Of a DNA stretch of 64,000 nt, positions 1 to 7,698 are shown piece after piece (position 1 is the stretch's first letter; each line of letters begins with the position of its first letter). The DNA lies in NCBI GenBank assembly GCA_002841315.1, contig PHEW01000003.1, positions 124,001 to 188,000 of the forward strand, written 5' to 3'. The DNA comes from Actinobacteria bacterium HGW-Actinobacteria-4 (GTDB lineage: Bacteria > Actinomycetota > Actinomycetes > Actinomycetales > Demequinaceae). The translations under genes and the position numbers were made by a program. The notes below the pieces were generated by a model that searched no databases, was not told the origin of the DNA, and saw nothing but the letters and a program-made list of their open reading frames with translations.

Positions 1-378
1 GAGCATGACCCCGCACTGTTGGAGTGCGAGGTGGATGCTCACGTCGTCGGCACGGTTCCGGGCGAGCCGGTCGACCTTGTGAACGATGCAGTACGCGACC
101 TTGTTGGCCTTGACGTACTGGATCATCCGCATCAGCTCGGGCCGGTCGGACGACTTGGCTGAGGCTCCCGCGTCGACGAACTCCTCGACGATGCCGGCGC
201 CGAGCTGTTCGGCCTTACGCCGGGTCGCTTCGCGCTGGGCCGGGATCGAGAAGCCCTCGTCGGTCCCGCCCTTCTCGGCTTGCTCGCGGGTGGAGACCCG
301 CAGGTACGACACGGCGGCAGCCGCAGTCTTGGGCGGGTCGATGAGGCTGGCTGCCGGATCGTCGGCAATGCTGGTCAT
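1..378 (-). CDS. Large serine recombinase (integrase), N-terminal part, truncated by window start
   Basis: Site-specific recombinase that would integrate and excise the element. Only the first 126 residues are visible, open to base 1. The resolvase catalytic block begins near residue 24 with SYLRVSTREQ, whose Ser29 is the expected nucleophile. It is followed by FSIPAQREA and KVDRLARNRADD, both typical of the resolvase domain of large serine integrases. The ATG at 378 is the only sensible start. It is the last visible gene of the long minus-strand transfer operon, 195 bases after a small conserved protein. That intergenic stretch holds no obvious gene. The C-terminal DNA-binding half lies outside the window, so integrity cannot be judged. 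Confidence 0.9.
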   Translation of the reverse strand, partial: MTSIADDPAASLIDPPKTAAAAVSYLRVSTREQAEKGGTDEGFSIPAQREATRRKAEQLGAGIVEEFVDAGASAKSSDRPELMRMIQYVKANKVAYCIVHKVDRLARNRADDVSIHLALQQCGVML

Positions 379-573
379 CGGGGGCTCACTCTCACGCGGT
401 TCGACCCTCGCGCTCCCAACTGTTCGGGGGAGGAGTGTTGATCGTGAGAGCAGCCGATGAAGGCTGTAGGGCGAGACCCGATGGCCTCGGTGCGTGTTGC
501 CCGCCGAGCGGCGAGGTTTAGGCCACAACACCCCGCATCGCGAGGCTTGCAGGGTTCATTCTACCGGGCGGCT

Positions 574-783
574 TCAGAGGCGGCCATCCGGTGCCGCACG
601 GTAGGTGTCGGGCACCCGCTCGGCCTGGCGGGCCGCGCGGCTCTCGCCGGTCTCCTGCAACGTCAGCCGGATGAGAACCTCGGCGAGCTTGTGCAGGTCG
701 GCGCGTTCGCGGTGGACGGCCCGGACGGAGAACGACCGCTCCTCGTAGGGGCGACGGTCGGTCTTCTTGGCATAGCGGCTCAT
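574..783 (-). CDS. Small charged helical protein of unknown function, 69 aa
   Basis: An unrecognised small protein, very rich in Arg, Lys and Glu and probably all helical. It starts with ATG at 783, four bases after the stop of the DUF4913 gene, so it is most likely translated as part of the same mRNA and sits just before the recombinase. The strict operon spacing and an amino-acid composition unlike the opposite-strand shadow frames support it as a real gene. It may be an accessory factor for the recombinase or a transfer regulator, but nothing in the sequence decides this. A longer same-frame reading upstream overlaps the DUF4913 gene and was rejected. Confidence 0.55.
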   Translation of the reverse strand: MSRYAKKTDRRPYEERSFSVRAVHRERADLHKLAEVLIRLTLQETGESRAARQAERVPDTYRAAPDGRL

Positions 784-787
784 CGGT

Positions 788-1345
788 CTACGGAGTCTCG
801 TCGCCGGCCAGGTTGGCGTAGAACTCGTCTTCGGCCTCCTGGCGCTTGCGGACTTGCGCGATGACGAACTCGACGAACTCGATGTCCCGGTCAGCGAAGG
901 TGAAGTCCTGGATCGTGGGCGCTGGGTCCTCACCGGGCCAAGCAGCTTGCCGGGTCGGGCGGTCGCGGTCTCCACGAGTCCCGCAGGCGGTGACCCAATG
1001 GCGAAGACGCTCTCGTGCGTCGGCGAAGTCGCGGTGCCAGCCGAGCGGCGCGGATGCGTTCTGCTCGGGGTCGTAAGCCGCAAGCCAATGCAGGTGCAGC
1101 GCAGACAGCTCCCAGACCATCTCCGGGTGGTGATGCCAGTACGGCGGCACCACCGCGACCGTGAGGCCGTAGGTGCGTCGCAGCCAGTCAACCCACCGGT
1201 TCAGCGCGAGCCATTCCTGCTCCAGCTCGTGCGCCGTCAGCAGGTTCCAGTTCACGGGGTGCGGCGGTTCGGGCATGTCCGCGTTGGTGACGCGGGGCGG
1301 CCCGTCGAAGACGTCCGGCTCATCCATCTCATGCTGATCGTTCAT
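788..1345 (-). CDS. DUF4913 family protein
   Basis: A 185-residue protein matching the DUF4913 pattern: an N-terminal W-N-L-L...E-L-E-Q-E-W-L-A-L-N-R-W-V block near residues 26-45, then VPPYWHHHPEMVWELSAL, then the W-H-rich segment and R-L-R-H-W near the middle. The family is common in conjugative elements of actinobacteria and its biochemical role is unknown. The C-terminus is acidic and helical. The ATG at 1345 is preceded by GGGAG about ten bases upstream; a longer frame reading to 1444 adds Arg-rich residues that look non-coding. It lies between SSB and the small protein before the recombinase, in the same direction. Confidence 0.75.
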   Translation of the reverse strand: MNDQHEMDEPDVFDGPPRVTNADMPEPPHPVNWNLLTAHELEQEWLALNRWVDWLRRTYGLTVAVVPPYWHHHPEMVWELSALHLHWLAAYDPEQNASAPLGWHRDFADARERLRHWVTACGTRGDRDRPTRQAAWPGEDPAPTIQDFTFADRDIEFVEFVIAQVRKRQEAEDEFYANLAGDETP

Positions 1346-1364
1346 GGTGCTGTGGCTCCCGAAC

Positions 1365-1805
1365 TCACATGCTGACCGGGGCGTGCGTCGCAGTCGCTGC
1401 TCGCTGCGTCGGGTCGTACGCCGCTGCGTCCCGGCCGACTCCATTGCGCGGCGTCCGGTCCACCTCGTAGCGGGTCCGCGCGGTGTCGTGGCCGATCTTC
1501 TTGGCGACGAACTCTTCGCCCTCGATCGCCTGACCGTTGCGCTCGTAGTTGACCGGCCGCGTGTAGCCCTCGGCGACGAAGTTGTCGCCCTGGGCGAAGC
1601 TCGCGTGCGCGTGCTCAGCGGAACGCCCGAACATCACCAGGTGGTGATAGGTCGTCTCGGTCTGCGTGAACGAACCATCGTCCTCGCGGCGGAAGTGCTC
1701 CTTGCCGATACGGGCGAAGAACCTAGCGTCTCCCTTGGCCGTCTCAGTGAGCAACGGCTCCGAAGCGATGAAGCCCGACAACGATTCCTGGGTGTGAATG
1801 GCCAT
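1365..1805 (-). CDS. Single-stranded DNA-binding protein (SSB-like)
   Basis: A 146-residue protein with an OB-fold SSB pattern: an N-terminal Gly/Phe strand, then GDARFFARIGKEH, then a T-Y-H-H-L-V-M-F-G-R-S-A-E-H core resembling the SSB segment that leads to the DNA-binding loop, followed by GDNFVAEGYTRP. It would coat the transferred single strand during conjugation or replication. The start at 1805 has a near-perfect ribosome site (GAGGAGG, seven bases upstream); an upstream GTG adds ten residues without support. The C-terminus lacks the acidic tail of housekeeping SSBs, as is usual for element-borne versions. A GCGCACCTGCC leader motif lies 52 bases upstream. Confidence 0.75.
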   Translation of the reverse strand: MAIHTQESLSGFIASEPLLTETAKGDARFFARIGKEHFRREDDGSFTQTETTYHHLVMFGRSAEHAHASFAQGDNFVAEGYTRPVNYERNGQAIEGEEFVAKKIGHDTARTRYEVDRTPRNGVGRDAAAYDPTQRAATATHAPVSM

Positions 1806-1856
1806 GATGGCCTCCTCCTGAACTCGGGCGACCAACTGCGTGTGGTCGCTCTGTCA

Positions 1857-1867
1857 GGCAGGTGCGC
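1857..1867 (-). promoter_or_regulatory. Recurrent leader motif GCGCACCTGCC upstream of the SSB gene
   Basis: On the minus strand this 11-mer is followed by TGACAG. Close variants occur upstream of at least seven other genes of the element (see findings). The function is not known. Confidence 0.4.
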
Positions 1868-1885
1868 TGGCCCTTCCAAGCGTCG

Positions 1886-3664
1886 TCAGGACGCGGGGCG
1901 GTGGCGCAGCAATGCTTCGAGTTCGTCGCGGTCGCTGCGGAGTTGCACGGCGTCGGGGCGAGTCGGCCAGGCGCGAAGGTCGGTGACGATGGGAGGCGCT
2001 GAGCGCAGCATCGTGATGCCGGTGCCGAACGGCAGGGTGCGGATGCGGTCTGGCGGCAGGATCGGGACGCGGCGGATGGAGCGCTGGTTGGAGCGGGTGC
2101 CGTGGTCACCGAGGGTCACGCTGTCGGTGTATTCGTCGCGCTCTCCGATGAGGGTGGAGAGGTCTTGGAGGTCGCGGCTGTTCGATGCGCCACCGAGGAT
2201 GATCTTGACGATGCTGACGTCCCAGATCGCTCCGGCCTGATGCTCACTCCACCGATCGCGTGCCTGGGCAAGTGACTGCAAGACCGGCATGGTCGTGATC
2301 CCCGTGCCGCCACCCTCAGCCATGAGCGTCGGCAGTGACGGCAGGGGCGCGAGGTTCCCGATCTCATCGAGCGCGAGCAACAGCGGTGGGTCGAGCCGTG
2401 CTCCCGGTGAGCGTGCGGCGAGGCGGCGGGCGGTTTCGATAAGGTCTTCGACGAACGCCGCGACCAGCGATGCGGAGGCTCCTGCTCCCGCTCCGGTAGC
2501 GAGCAGGTAGAGGGTGCCTTGCTCGGTGAGAAAGGTCTCGGGGTCGAAGTGCTCGTGCGGGCCTGGTGTGACGGCATCAAGTACGCGCGGATCAGCGAGG
2601 GCGGCGAGTGCGAGGGAGACGCCTTGCCAGATGCTGTCGCGGGTCTTGGGGTCGGCGTCGATCATCGCGGCCAGGGAGTCGTCCCAGCCCATCGCGGCGT
2701 TCGGGTGGGAGTTAAGGATGGCGACGGCCTCGGACGCGGCGCTGGGGTCGAGGGCCCACCTGAACAGCTCTGCCGGTGGGCGGCCGTCGAGCGCGGCGGC
2801 GTGCAGCAGGCTTTGGAGTGCGGTGCGGGTCTTGCCTTCCCAGAACCCGCCGGACTCGACCCCGCCGGCGCTGAGGCCGGTGGCGGCAGCGAGTCCGTTG
2901 GCGCGGATCATCGCGGTCAGTGGATCGTCGCAGCCGCGAATGGGTGACCAGCGCAGCCCGGCGGGGATGCCTTCGGCGAGGTGCTGGGGGTCGAACACCG
3001 CGACCGGCCCACCCTTGCGGCGTCGGGCGCGGAGGGTGGCGGTGAGGTTATCGGGCCTCGTGCTGGTCGTGACGACCGCGCCGGGTGCGTCGAGGATCGC
3101 GTTGATGACGACGTGCAGGCCCTTTCCGGAGCGGGGTGGGCCGATCAGCAGGATCGAGTCCTCGACCGATGCCCAGACCTTCGTGCCACGGCTGGCACCG
3201 AGGAGGTAGCCGACATCCTGCGGTGCTGGCGACTCCAAGGAGGGTCGCAGTGTGGCGGCGCGGTGAAGCAGTGCCTTGGCGGATGCTGCGGTCTTGACCT
3301 CATGGCTGGTCGCGATCCCCGCGAGTCGGTGCGGGTCGGTCTCTGTCTTCCGTGTGTGGCGGCGCAGCATGATCCATACCCAGACGATCCCGGCGGCGAG
3401 TCCGCCGAGCAGTGCGGTGCTGACGAGCCAGTAGACGACCGGGTTGAGCCCGTCGGCACCGAGCGCGGTCGCCGGGTCGCCGGGGTTGAACAGCACGGCG
3501 AGCCCCGCCGCTGCGCCGGCATCGGGCTGCGGCGTACCCGTGAGGAACGCGGAGGCGCTGCCAGCGGCGCGGAGGACGAGCGCGATCCCGAACATGCCGA
3601 TCAGGGCAACGAGGGCGGCGTTGGTGAGTTCGTCGCCCATGCCGCCGGCTTGCCGTTGGTTCAT
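1886..3664 (-). CDS. VirD4/TraG-type coupling protein of the conjugative secretion system
   Basis: Membrane ATPase that brings the relaxase-DNA complex to the secretion channel. The 592-residue protein has an N-terminal membrane segment near residues 15-33 and another near 78-100. Walker A (GPPRSGKG, residues 175-182) follows, then a Walker B-like LLLALDEIGNLAP with the Asp-Glu pair. The segment PTLMAEGGGTGITTMPVLQS is typical of VirD4/TraG proteins. The length is normal for the family. Its ATG overlaps the stop of the preceding 183-residue gene (ATGA), so the two are translationally coupled. It belongs to the long transfer operon. Confidence 0.92.
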   Translation of the reverse strand: MNQRQAGGMGDELTNAALVALIGMFGIALVLRAAGSASAFLTGTPQPDAGAAAGLAVLFNPGDPATALGADGLNPVVYWLVSTALLGGLAAGIVWVWIMLRRHTRKTETDPHRLAGIATSHEVKTAASAKALLHRAATLRPSLESPAPQDVGYLLGASRGTKVWASVEDSILLIGPPRSGKGLHVVINAILDAPGAVVTTSTRPDNLTATLRARRRKGGPVAVFDPQHLAEGIPAGLRWSPIRGCDDPLTAMIRANGLAAATGLSAGGVESGGFWEGKTRTALQSLLHAAALDGRPPAELFRWALDPSAASEAVAILNSHPNAAMGWDDSLAAMIDADPKTRDSIWQGVSLALAALADPRVLDAVTPGPHEHFDPETFLTEQGTLYLLATGAGAGASASLVAAFVEDLIETARRLAARSPGARLDPPLLLALDEIGNLAPLPSLPTLMAEGGGTGITTMPVLQSLAQARDRWSEHQAGAIWDVSIVKIILGGASNSRDLQDLSTLIGERDEYTDSVTLGDHGTRSNQRSIRRVPILPPDRIRTLPFGTGITMLRSAPPIVTDLRAWPTRPDAVQLRSDRDELEALLRHRPAS

Positions 3665-4212
3665 GTCAGCCGCCGCAGCGCGAGGGTGCCCGAGATGCGC
3701 CCGAACAAGATCACCTCGGGCGATGTTCCGGTGGGCAGGTCGTCGAGGTCGATGAGCGCGCGGGCCTCTCCTGTTCCGGTGGCGTCGGTGTGGGAGACGA
3801 TCGTCGCGACGGCGACATCCTCGCCGGGCACGAACCCCTCCGCGGTGACCTCAGCCAAGCGTGGCACTCGTCGCGCGTGGCGACTCCGGCGAGTCTCCGG
3901 CACCGGGGTCTCGGACGGAGACACGGCGCGTCGGGGCTTGCGGGTGCGGAGGATGTCGGTGAAGACGCTTCCGTCGCTCTCGCGCACCTCGACCCGGACC
4001 GCGATGGTGCGGTCCTGGGTGATGGCATCCATGAGCGGCCCGAACGTCGCCCGCGTCCAGGTGGTCCCGTCCGGCGACGCGAACGGTGTTCCATCGACTG
4101 TCGCGATGAGGGTGCCGTCTGTGGCGACGGTGATGAGGACGTGCGGCAGCTCGACGGGTGCGGTCGTGTCGTCGTCGTTCGGGCCGGTTCGGCGCGGGCC
4201 AGAGAGGTTCAT
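3661..4212 (-). CDS. Element protein of unknown function, 183 aa
   Basis: An unrecognised soluble protein with no signal peptide or membrane helix. The N-terminal half has a beta-rich run (VLITVATDGTLIATVDGTPF) that reads like a small binding domain. The C-terminal half is Arg-rich around residues 95-115 and ends in a hydrophobic strand. It sits exactly between the VirB4-like ATPase and the VirD4 coupling protein, overlapping both neighbours by four bases (ATGA at each end), so it is almost certainly a co-translated component of the transfer machine. One possibility is an adaptor of the coupling protein, but this is only inferred from position. Confidence 0.7.
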   Translation of the reverse strand: MNLSGPRRTGPNDDDTTAPVELPHVLITVATDGTLIATVDGTPFASPDGTTWTRATFGPLMDAITQDRTIAVRVEVRESDGSVFTDILRTRKPRRAVSPSETPVPETRRSRHARRVPRLAEVTAEGFVPGEDVAVATIVSHTDATGTGEARALIDLDDLPTGTSPEVILFGRISGTLALRRLT

Positions 4213-5693
4213 CGGTGCCCTCCGGCTGCGCGGCTGCTGGTATCGAAGAGGGCGAGTTCGTCAGGGTGGAGTTGGTGCTGGCAGACGAAGCTCCTGGCCT
4301 TGATCCGCCACAGGCCTTGGCCGACGCCGAGGTTCGGCAAGAGTTGCTGCTCAGTGCCGGTCAGACCGAGGGCGGTCGCGGTCGGTCCGAGCTGGTCGGA
4401 TTCCTGCCGGTACACGATCCGCGTCTCCGCGTTCGCGAGCAGCGAGTTGGCCAGGGAGCGCATGGCGGAGCCTTGGTCGCCCACGTTGTCGAGGTCGGTG
4501 AGCTTGTGGAAGATCAGCATGTTCGCGATCCCGTAGTGCCTGGCGAGTCGCCAGTGCGCATCCATCCGCCGCAACAGCGCCGGGTGGGACATGAGCCGCC
4601 ATGCCTCGTCGTAGATCACCCACCGCTGCCCACCGTTCGGGTCGAGCAGTGCGGATTCCATCCACGCTGAGGAGCACGTCATCAGGACTGAGATGAGGGT
4701 CGAGTTCTCGGTGACCCGCGAGAGGTCGAGGGAGATCATCGGCAATGACGGATCAAACGCGACCGTGGAGGGGCCGTCGAACAGCCCGGCCAGGTCGCCT
4801 GCGACGAGGCGGCGTAGCGCGTGGCCGACGAGCCTGCCGTCCTCGGCCAGCCTGCCGTCGGCATCCTTGCTGGGGGCGAGGATGTGATCGACGACCATCG
4901 GCAGGATCGGCACGTCGTTCTCCCACACGGTCTGGGTCAGGGCGATGTCGATCGCGGTGTGCTCCAACGGCGACAAGCCTCGCGCGAGCACGGTCTCCGC
5001 GAGCGCGCCGATCAGGTCACGACGCCGCGCCGCGACGGTCGAGGCCCACTGCGCGTCCGACAGTCCGCTGGGCCGGTGACCTTCGTCGAGCGGGTTCAGG
5101 CGAGTGTTGAGCCCGTGCCCGAGGACGATGGCGCGTCCGCCGACGGCGTTCGCGACGGCGGTGTGTTCGCCTTTCGGGTCGCCGGGCACGTACACGCGCC
5201 GCCCGAACGGCAGCGACCGCGTGTAGAGCGACTTGGCTAGCGAGGACTTGCCTGAGCCGACGATCCCGGCCAGCACCACGTTCGGCGCGGTGATGATCCC
5301 GCGCGCGTAGAGCACCCACGGGTCGTAGACGAAACTCCCGCCCGAGTACAGGTCTTGGCCGACGAACACACCATCGGCACCGAGCCCACCCTCGGCGACG
5401 AACGGATACGCACCCGCCAGCGTCGCCGACGTGTCCTGATGCCGCGTCAGATGGAACCGACCCGGAGTGCGCAGCCTCGCGGCACCCGGTTCGCCAGACT
5501 TCGGCAGGTAGACCGTGGCGCGCCGCTCGGCACGCTCCTCCTCGGCCTTCGCCTTCGCCGCGGCGAGCGCGGCCCGACGCTGCTCGGCGTGGAGCCGGGC
5601 CTCTGCCTTGCGGCGCTGCTTCCGGAGCTTCCGCCGCTCCTTCGACGGCGCTACCAGAACTGCGGTGTGCAGCCGCGCGCGATCCTCGGTCAC
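4209..5693 (-). CDS. VirB4-like conjugation ATPase (C-terminal ATPase half)
   Basis: Cytoplasmic ATPase powering the conjugative secretion system. The 494-residue product starts with a basic coiled coil (residues 1-60), then has Walker A GIVGSGKSS (143-151), the KGEHTAVANA segment typical of VirB4/TraC relatives, and Walker B within WVIYDEAWRLMSHP. The usual VirB4 N-terminal domain is missing. In actinobacterial systems that part is carried by the SCO6880 protein, which is encoded a few genes upstream here. The GTG at 5693 overlaps the previous stop (GTGA); the longer same-frame reading up to 6143 lies inside the neighbouring gene and was rejected. Its own stop overlaps the next start. Confidence 0.88.
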   Translation of the reverse strand: MTEDRARLHTAVLVAPSKERRKLRKQRRKAEARLHAEQRRAALAAAKAKAEEERAERRATVYLPKSGEPGAARLRTPGRFHLTRHQDTSATLAGAYPFVAEGGLGADGVFVGQDLYSGGSFVYDPWVLYARGIITAPNVVLAGIVGSGKSSLAKSLYTRSLPFGRRVYVPGDPKGEHTAVANAVGGRAIVLGHGLNTRLNPLDEGHRPSGLSDAQWASTVAARRRDLIGALAETVLARGLSPLEHTAIDIALTQTVWENDVPILPMVVDHILAPSKDADGRLAEDGRLVGHALRRLVAGDLAGLFDGPSTVAFDPSLPMISLDLSRVTENSTLISVLMTCSSAWMESALLDPNGGQRWVIYDEAWRLMSHPALLRRMDAHWRLARHYGIANMLIFHKLTDLDNVGDQGSAMRSLANSLLANAETRIVYRQESDQLGPTATALGLTGTEQQLLPNLGVGQGLWRIKARSFVCQHQLHPDELALFDTSSRAAGGHR

Positions 5694-6520
5694 AGCACCA
5701 GCCCTCGCGCCTGCTTGACAGCCGTGATCTTGGCCGGCTCGAACCACGACCCATCCCGCTTCGCCGTCGGCACATCGGCCCGCTCCGTGGCACCCGGCGA
5801 CGAGTACGACACCAGCAACTCCGGCCCAGCCTGCACCGGAGGGGTTCCGACTGGTTCGGCGTCCTGGGGCTCTGCTTCCGGTTCGGTGTAGCGGCGCAGG
5901 AGCGAGACGTAGCCGACGTGCGGGTTGACGACCAGCGCGTAGTCGCCCGAGAGCGCCACCTGGTCGTTGGTGCCCTCGCCGGGCTCGTCGTATACGTACC
6001 CGTTCTCCAGCGCGGCCTGCGTGGTCTCGTCGCCGTAGTCCCACTGCGCGAGGAAGTCCACCGCATCGACATGCCCCAGCTCGCCGAGGATGCGCAACGG
6101 CCGGTCCGCCTCCTCGCCCTGAAGGAACACCACACTGACCCACCGAGACGGCGCGGCCTCCTCGACGGCGGGCTCAGGGTGCCAGGCGATCCGCCCGGCG
6201 GCGATGAACCCTTCCGCGAGCCGGTCATACGCCCGGTCGACGAGGTTCGCCGCCTGACGCAGTTCCTCCGCAGCAGCGAGGGCGTCTCGCACTCCTGCCT
6301 CGTGGCTTCCGGCGTCGTTGAAGGCGTGCGCGGCCTTGCGCTCGTGAACATCGGCGATCTGGTCGAGCGATTGCCGCAGCGAGCGCATCCCCGAGGACAG
6401 ATCACCGATCACCCCGTACATCTCGGCGGGCTGATCGAAACCCCGGCTCGCGTGGGCCAAGCCTCGCAGCGCCTCGGATGCCTCGGCGGCGTCGGCAGTC
6501 GAATCGAAGAACGTGGGCAT
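5690..6520 (-). CDS. Transfer-operon accessory protein, helical N-terminus plus alpha/beta C-terminal domain
   Basis: A 276-residue soluble protein that I do not recognise by name. Residues 1-105 are predicted all-helical with many Ala, Glu and Gln, like a structural or chaperone-type helical bundle. Residues 125-210 form a compact domain beginning RWVSVVFLQGEEADR and ending NPHVGYVSLLRR, followed by a low-complexity acidic linker and a basic tail. It precedes the VirB4-like ATPase with a GTGA overlap, so the two are coupled. The start has a strong AGGAGG site, and a GTGCGCACCTC leader motif lies 28 bases upstream. It is probably a cytoplasmic partner of the ATPase; this is inference from gene order. 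Confidence 0.7.
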   Translation of the reverse strand: MPTFFDSTADAAEASEALRGLAHASRGFDQPAEMYGVIGDLSSGMRSLRQSLDQIADVHERKAAHAFNDAGSHEAGVRDALAAAEELRQAANLVDRAYDRLAEGFIAAGRIAWHPEPAVEEAAPSRWVSVVFLQGEEADRPLRILGELGHVDAVDFLAQWDYGDETTQAALENGYVYDEPGEGTNDQVALSGDYALVVNPHVGYVSLLRRYTEPEAEPQDAEPVGTPPVQAGPELLVSYSSPGATERADVPTAKRDGSWFEPAKITAVKQARGLVL

Positions 6521-6547
6521 GGTGACCTCCTGGTGCCGTGTGACGGG

Positions 6548-6558
6548 GAGGTGCGCAC
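6548..6558 (-). promoter_or_regulatory. Recurrent leader motif GTGCGCACCTC upstream of the accessory gene
   Basis: A variant of the GCGCACCTGCC motif, 28 bases before the start at 6520 and inside the divergent region facing the CHAT gene. Confidence 0.35.
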
Positions 6559-6634
6559 AGCGAACGGAAAATGTCGGTGGTGCGGCCTAGCGTTGTAGAT
6601 GACACGAGGGCAAACGAGGCAGGAGCACGACAGA

Positions 6635-7696
6635 GTGAGCGCGAGTCAGTACCGAGGACAGCTTGACCGCAAGCGCAAGCAGCGGATCGACGCGGACAAG
6701 AAGGCGGGTGAGTACCGGTCGAAGGAGTCCTCGAAACGTGCCGATGCCGCCAAGGCACGGCAGGCTGCCGCAAAGACGACGAGCAGTTCCACCCGCAGCA
6801 GCAAGTTGCGGGACGCCGAGCGCCGCGAGAAGGAAGCGGAGACTGCGGGCAAGGAGGCCAGCCGCTGGCAGACACGGGCAGCCGGCTACGCGAAGGACGA
6901 GGCCGCGTTACAGACCAAGCTCTCCCGCGCCGAACGGTCGGAGGCCGATGCCGCCGAGAGACGCCGAAAGAGCGAGCAGCAGCGTGCCGACCGGCGGGCG
7001 GCGGCTGAACGTGCCCAGCTCGAGTCGCGGATCAGCGGTGCCGAGGTAGCCGTCAGTCACGCGCTGCGTCAGCTCCCAGCGCCCAAGCAGGAGAAGCTCC
7101 GAGTGCTCATGCTGGGTGCTTCGGCCGAAGGTGACCTCCGCGTTGGAAGGGAGCAGAAGCGCATCCGGGCAGCGGTCGAGTCGGCTTTGCACCGTGACCA
7201 GATCGAGCTCGATGTGCGGCCAGCAGCAACCACGGCTGACCTACTGGACGGCATCACGAAGTTCCGCCCTCACGTAGTCCACTTCTCGGGCCACAGCAAC
7301 GACGACCTGATCGTCTTTGAGGATGAAGCAGACGAACCCCACGAGGGAGTGATCGTGACGGCGCGAGCCTTCGCACGCGCGATCAGCGCAACCGACGATC
7401 CTCCACTCCTCGTCCTGCTGAACTCCTGCCGCTCCGCAGCCCAGATCGACGCCCTGGTGGCCCAAGTCGTGCCGTTCGCGATCGGGATGGCCGACAGCAT
7501 CGAAGACGCCGATGCGATCAACTACGCCGCACAGTTCTACGCGGCAGTCGCAAACGGGCAGTCCATCAACTCTTCCCACCTGTCGGGACAAGCTGCGCTC
7601 GAACTCGCGGGACTGGAGAGCGCTGACCTGCCGACCCTGGCCTGGGCGCCCGACGTCGATCCATCAACCACGATCCTCGTCAGCCCCGAAGGCTGA
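6635..7696 (+). CDS. Coiled-coil protein with CHAT/caspase-like protease domain
   Basis: Putative cysteine protease effector of 353 residues, on the strand opposite to the transfer genes. Residues 1-140 are a long highly charged coiled coil. From about residue 155 a caspase-like fold follows: strand KLRVLMLGAS, then VVHFSGHSND with candidate catalytic His220, then LLVLLNSCRSA with candidate catalytic Cys265. This His-Gly/Cys arrangement is that of CHAT proteases (clan CD), often effectors in bacterial conflict systems. The GTG at 6635 is preserved by AGGAG nine bases upstream; an ATG at 6599 would add 12 residues without a ribosome site. No partner gene is adjacent. Its job, for example abortive infection, is inferred. 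Confidence 0.7.
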   Translation: MSASQYRGQLDRKRKQRIDADKKAGEYRSKESSKRADAAKARQAAAKTTSSSTRSSKLRDAERREKEAETAGKEASRWQTRAAGYAKDEAALQTKLSRAERSEADAAERRRKSEQQRADRRAAAERAQLESRISGAEVAVSHALRQLPAPKQEKLRVLMLGASAEGDLRVGREQKRIRAAVESALHRDQIELDVRPAATTADLLDGITKFRPHVVHFSGHSNDDLIVFEDEADEPHEGVIVTARAFARAISATDDPPLLVLLNSCRSAAQIDALVAQVVPFAIGMADSIEDADAINYAAQFYAAVANGQSINSSHLSGQAALELAGLESADLPTLAWAPDVDPSTTILVSPEG

Positions 7697-7698
7697 AC

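Noticed and set aside
1344-2240. Plus-strand 298-codon reading opposite SSB and VirD4
   Set aside because: High-GC shadow of genes on the other strand; Arg/Ser/Val-rich, no ribosome site.
4212-6143. 644-residue version of the VirB4-like protein
   Set aside because: The extra 150 codons lie inside the neighbouring gene in another frame and are Gly/Arg-rich; GTG 5693 overlaps the upstream stop as expected for this operon.
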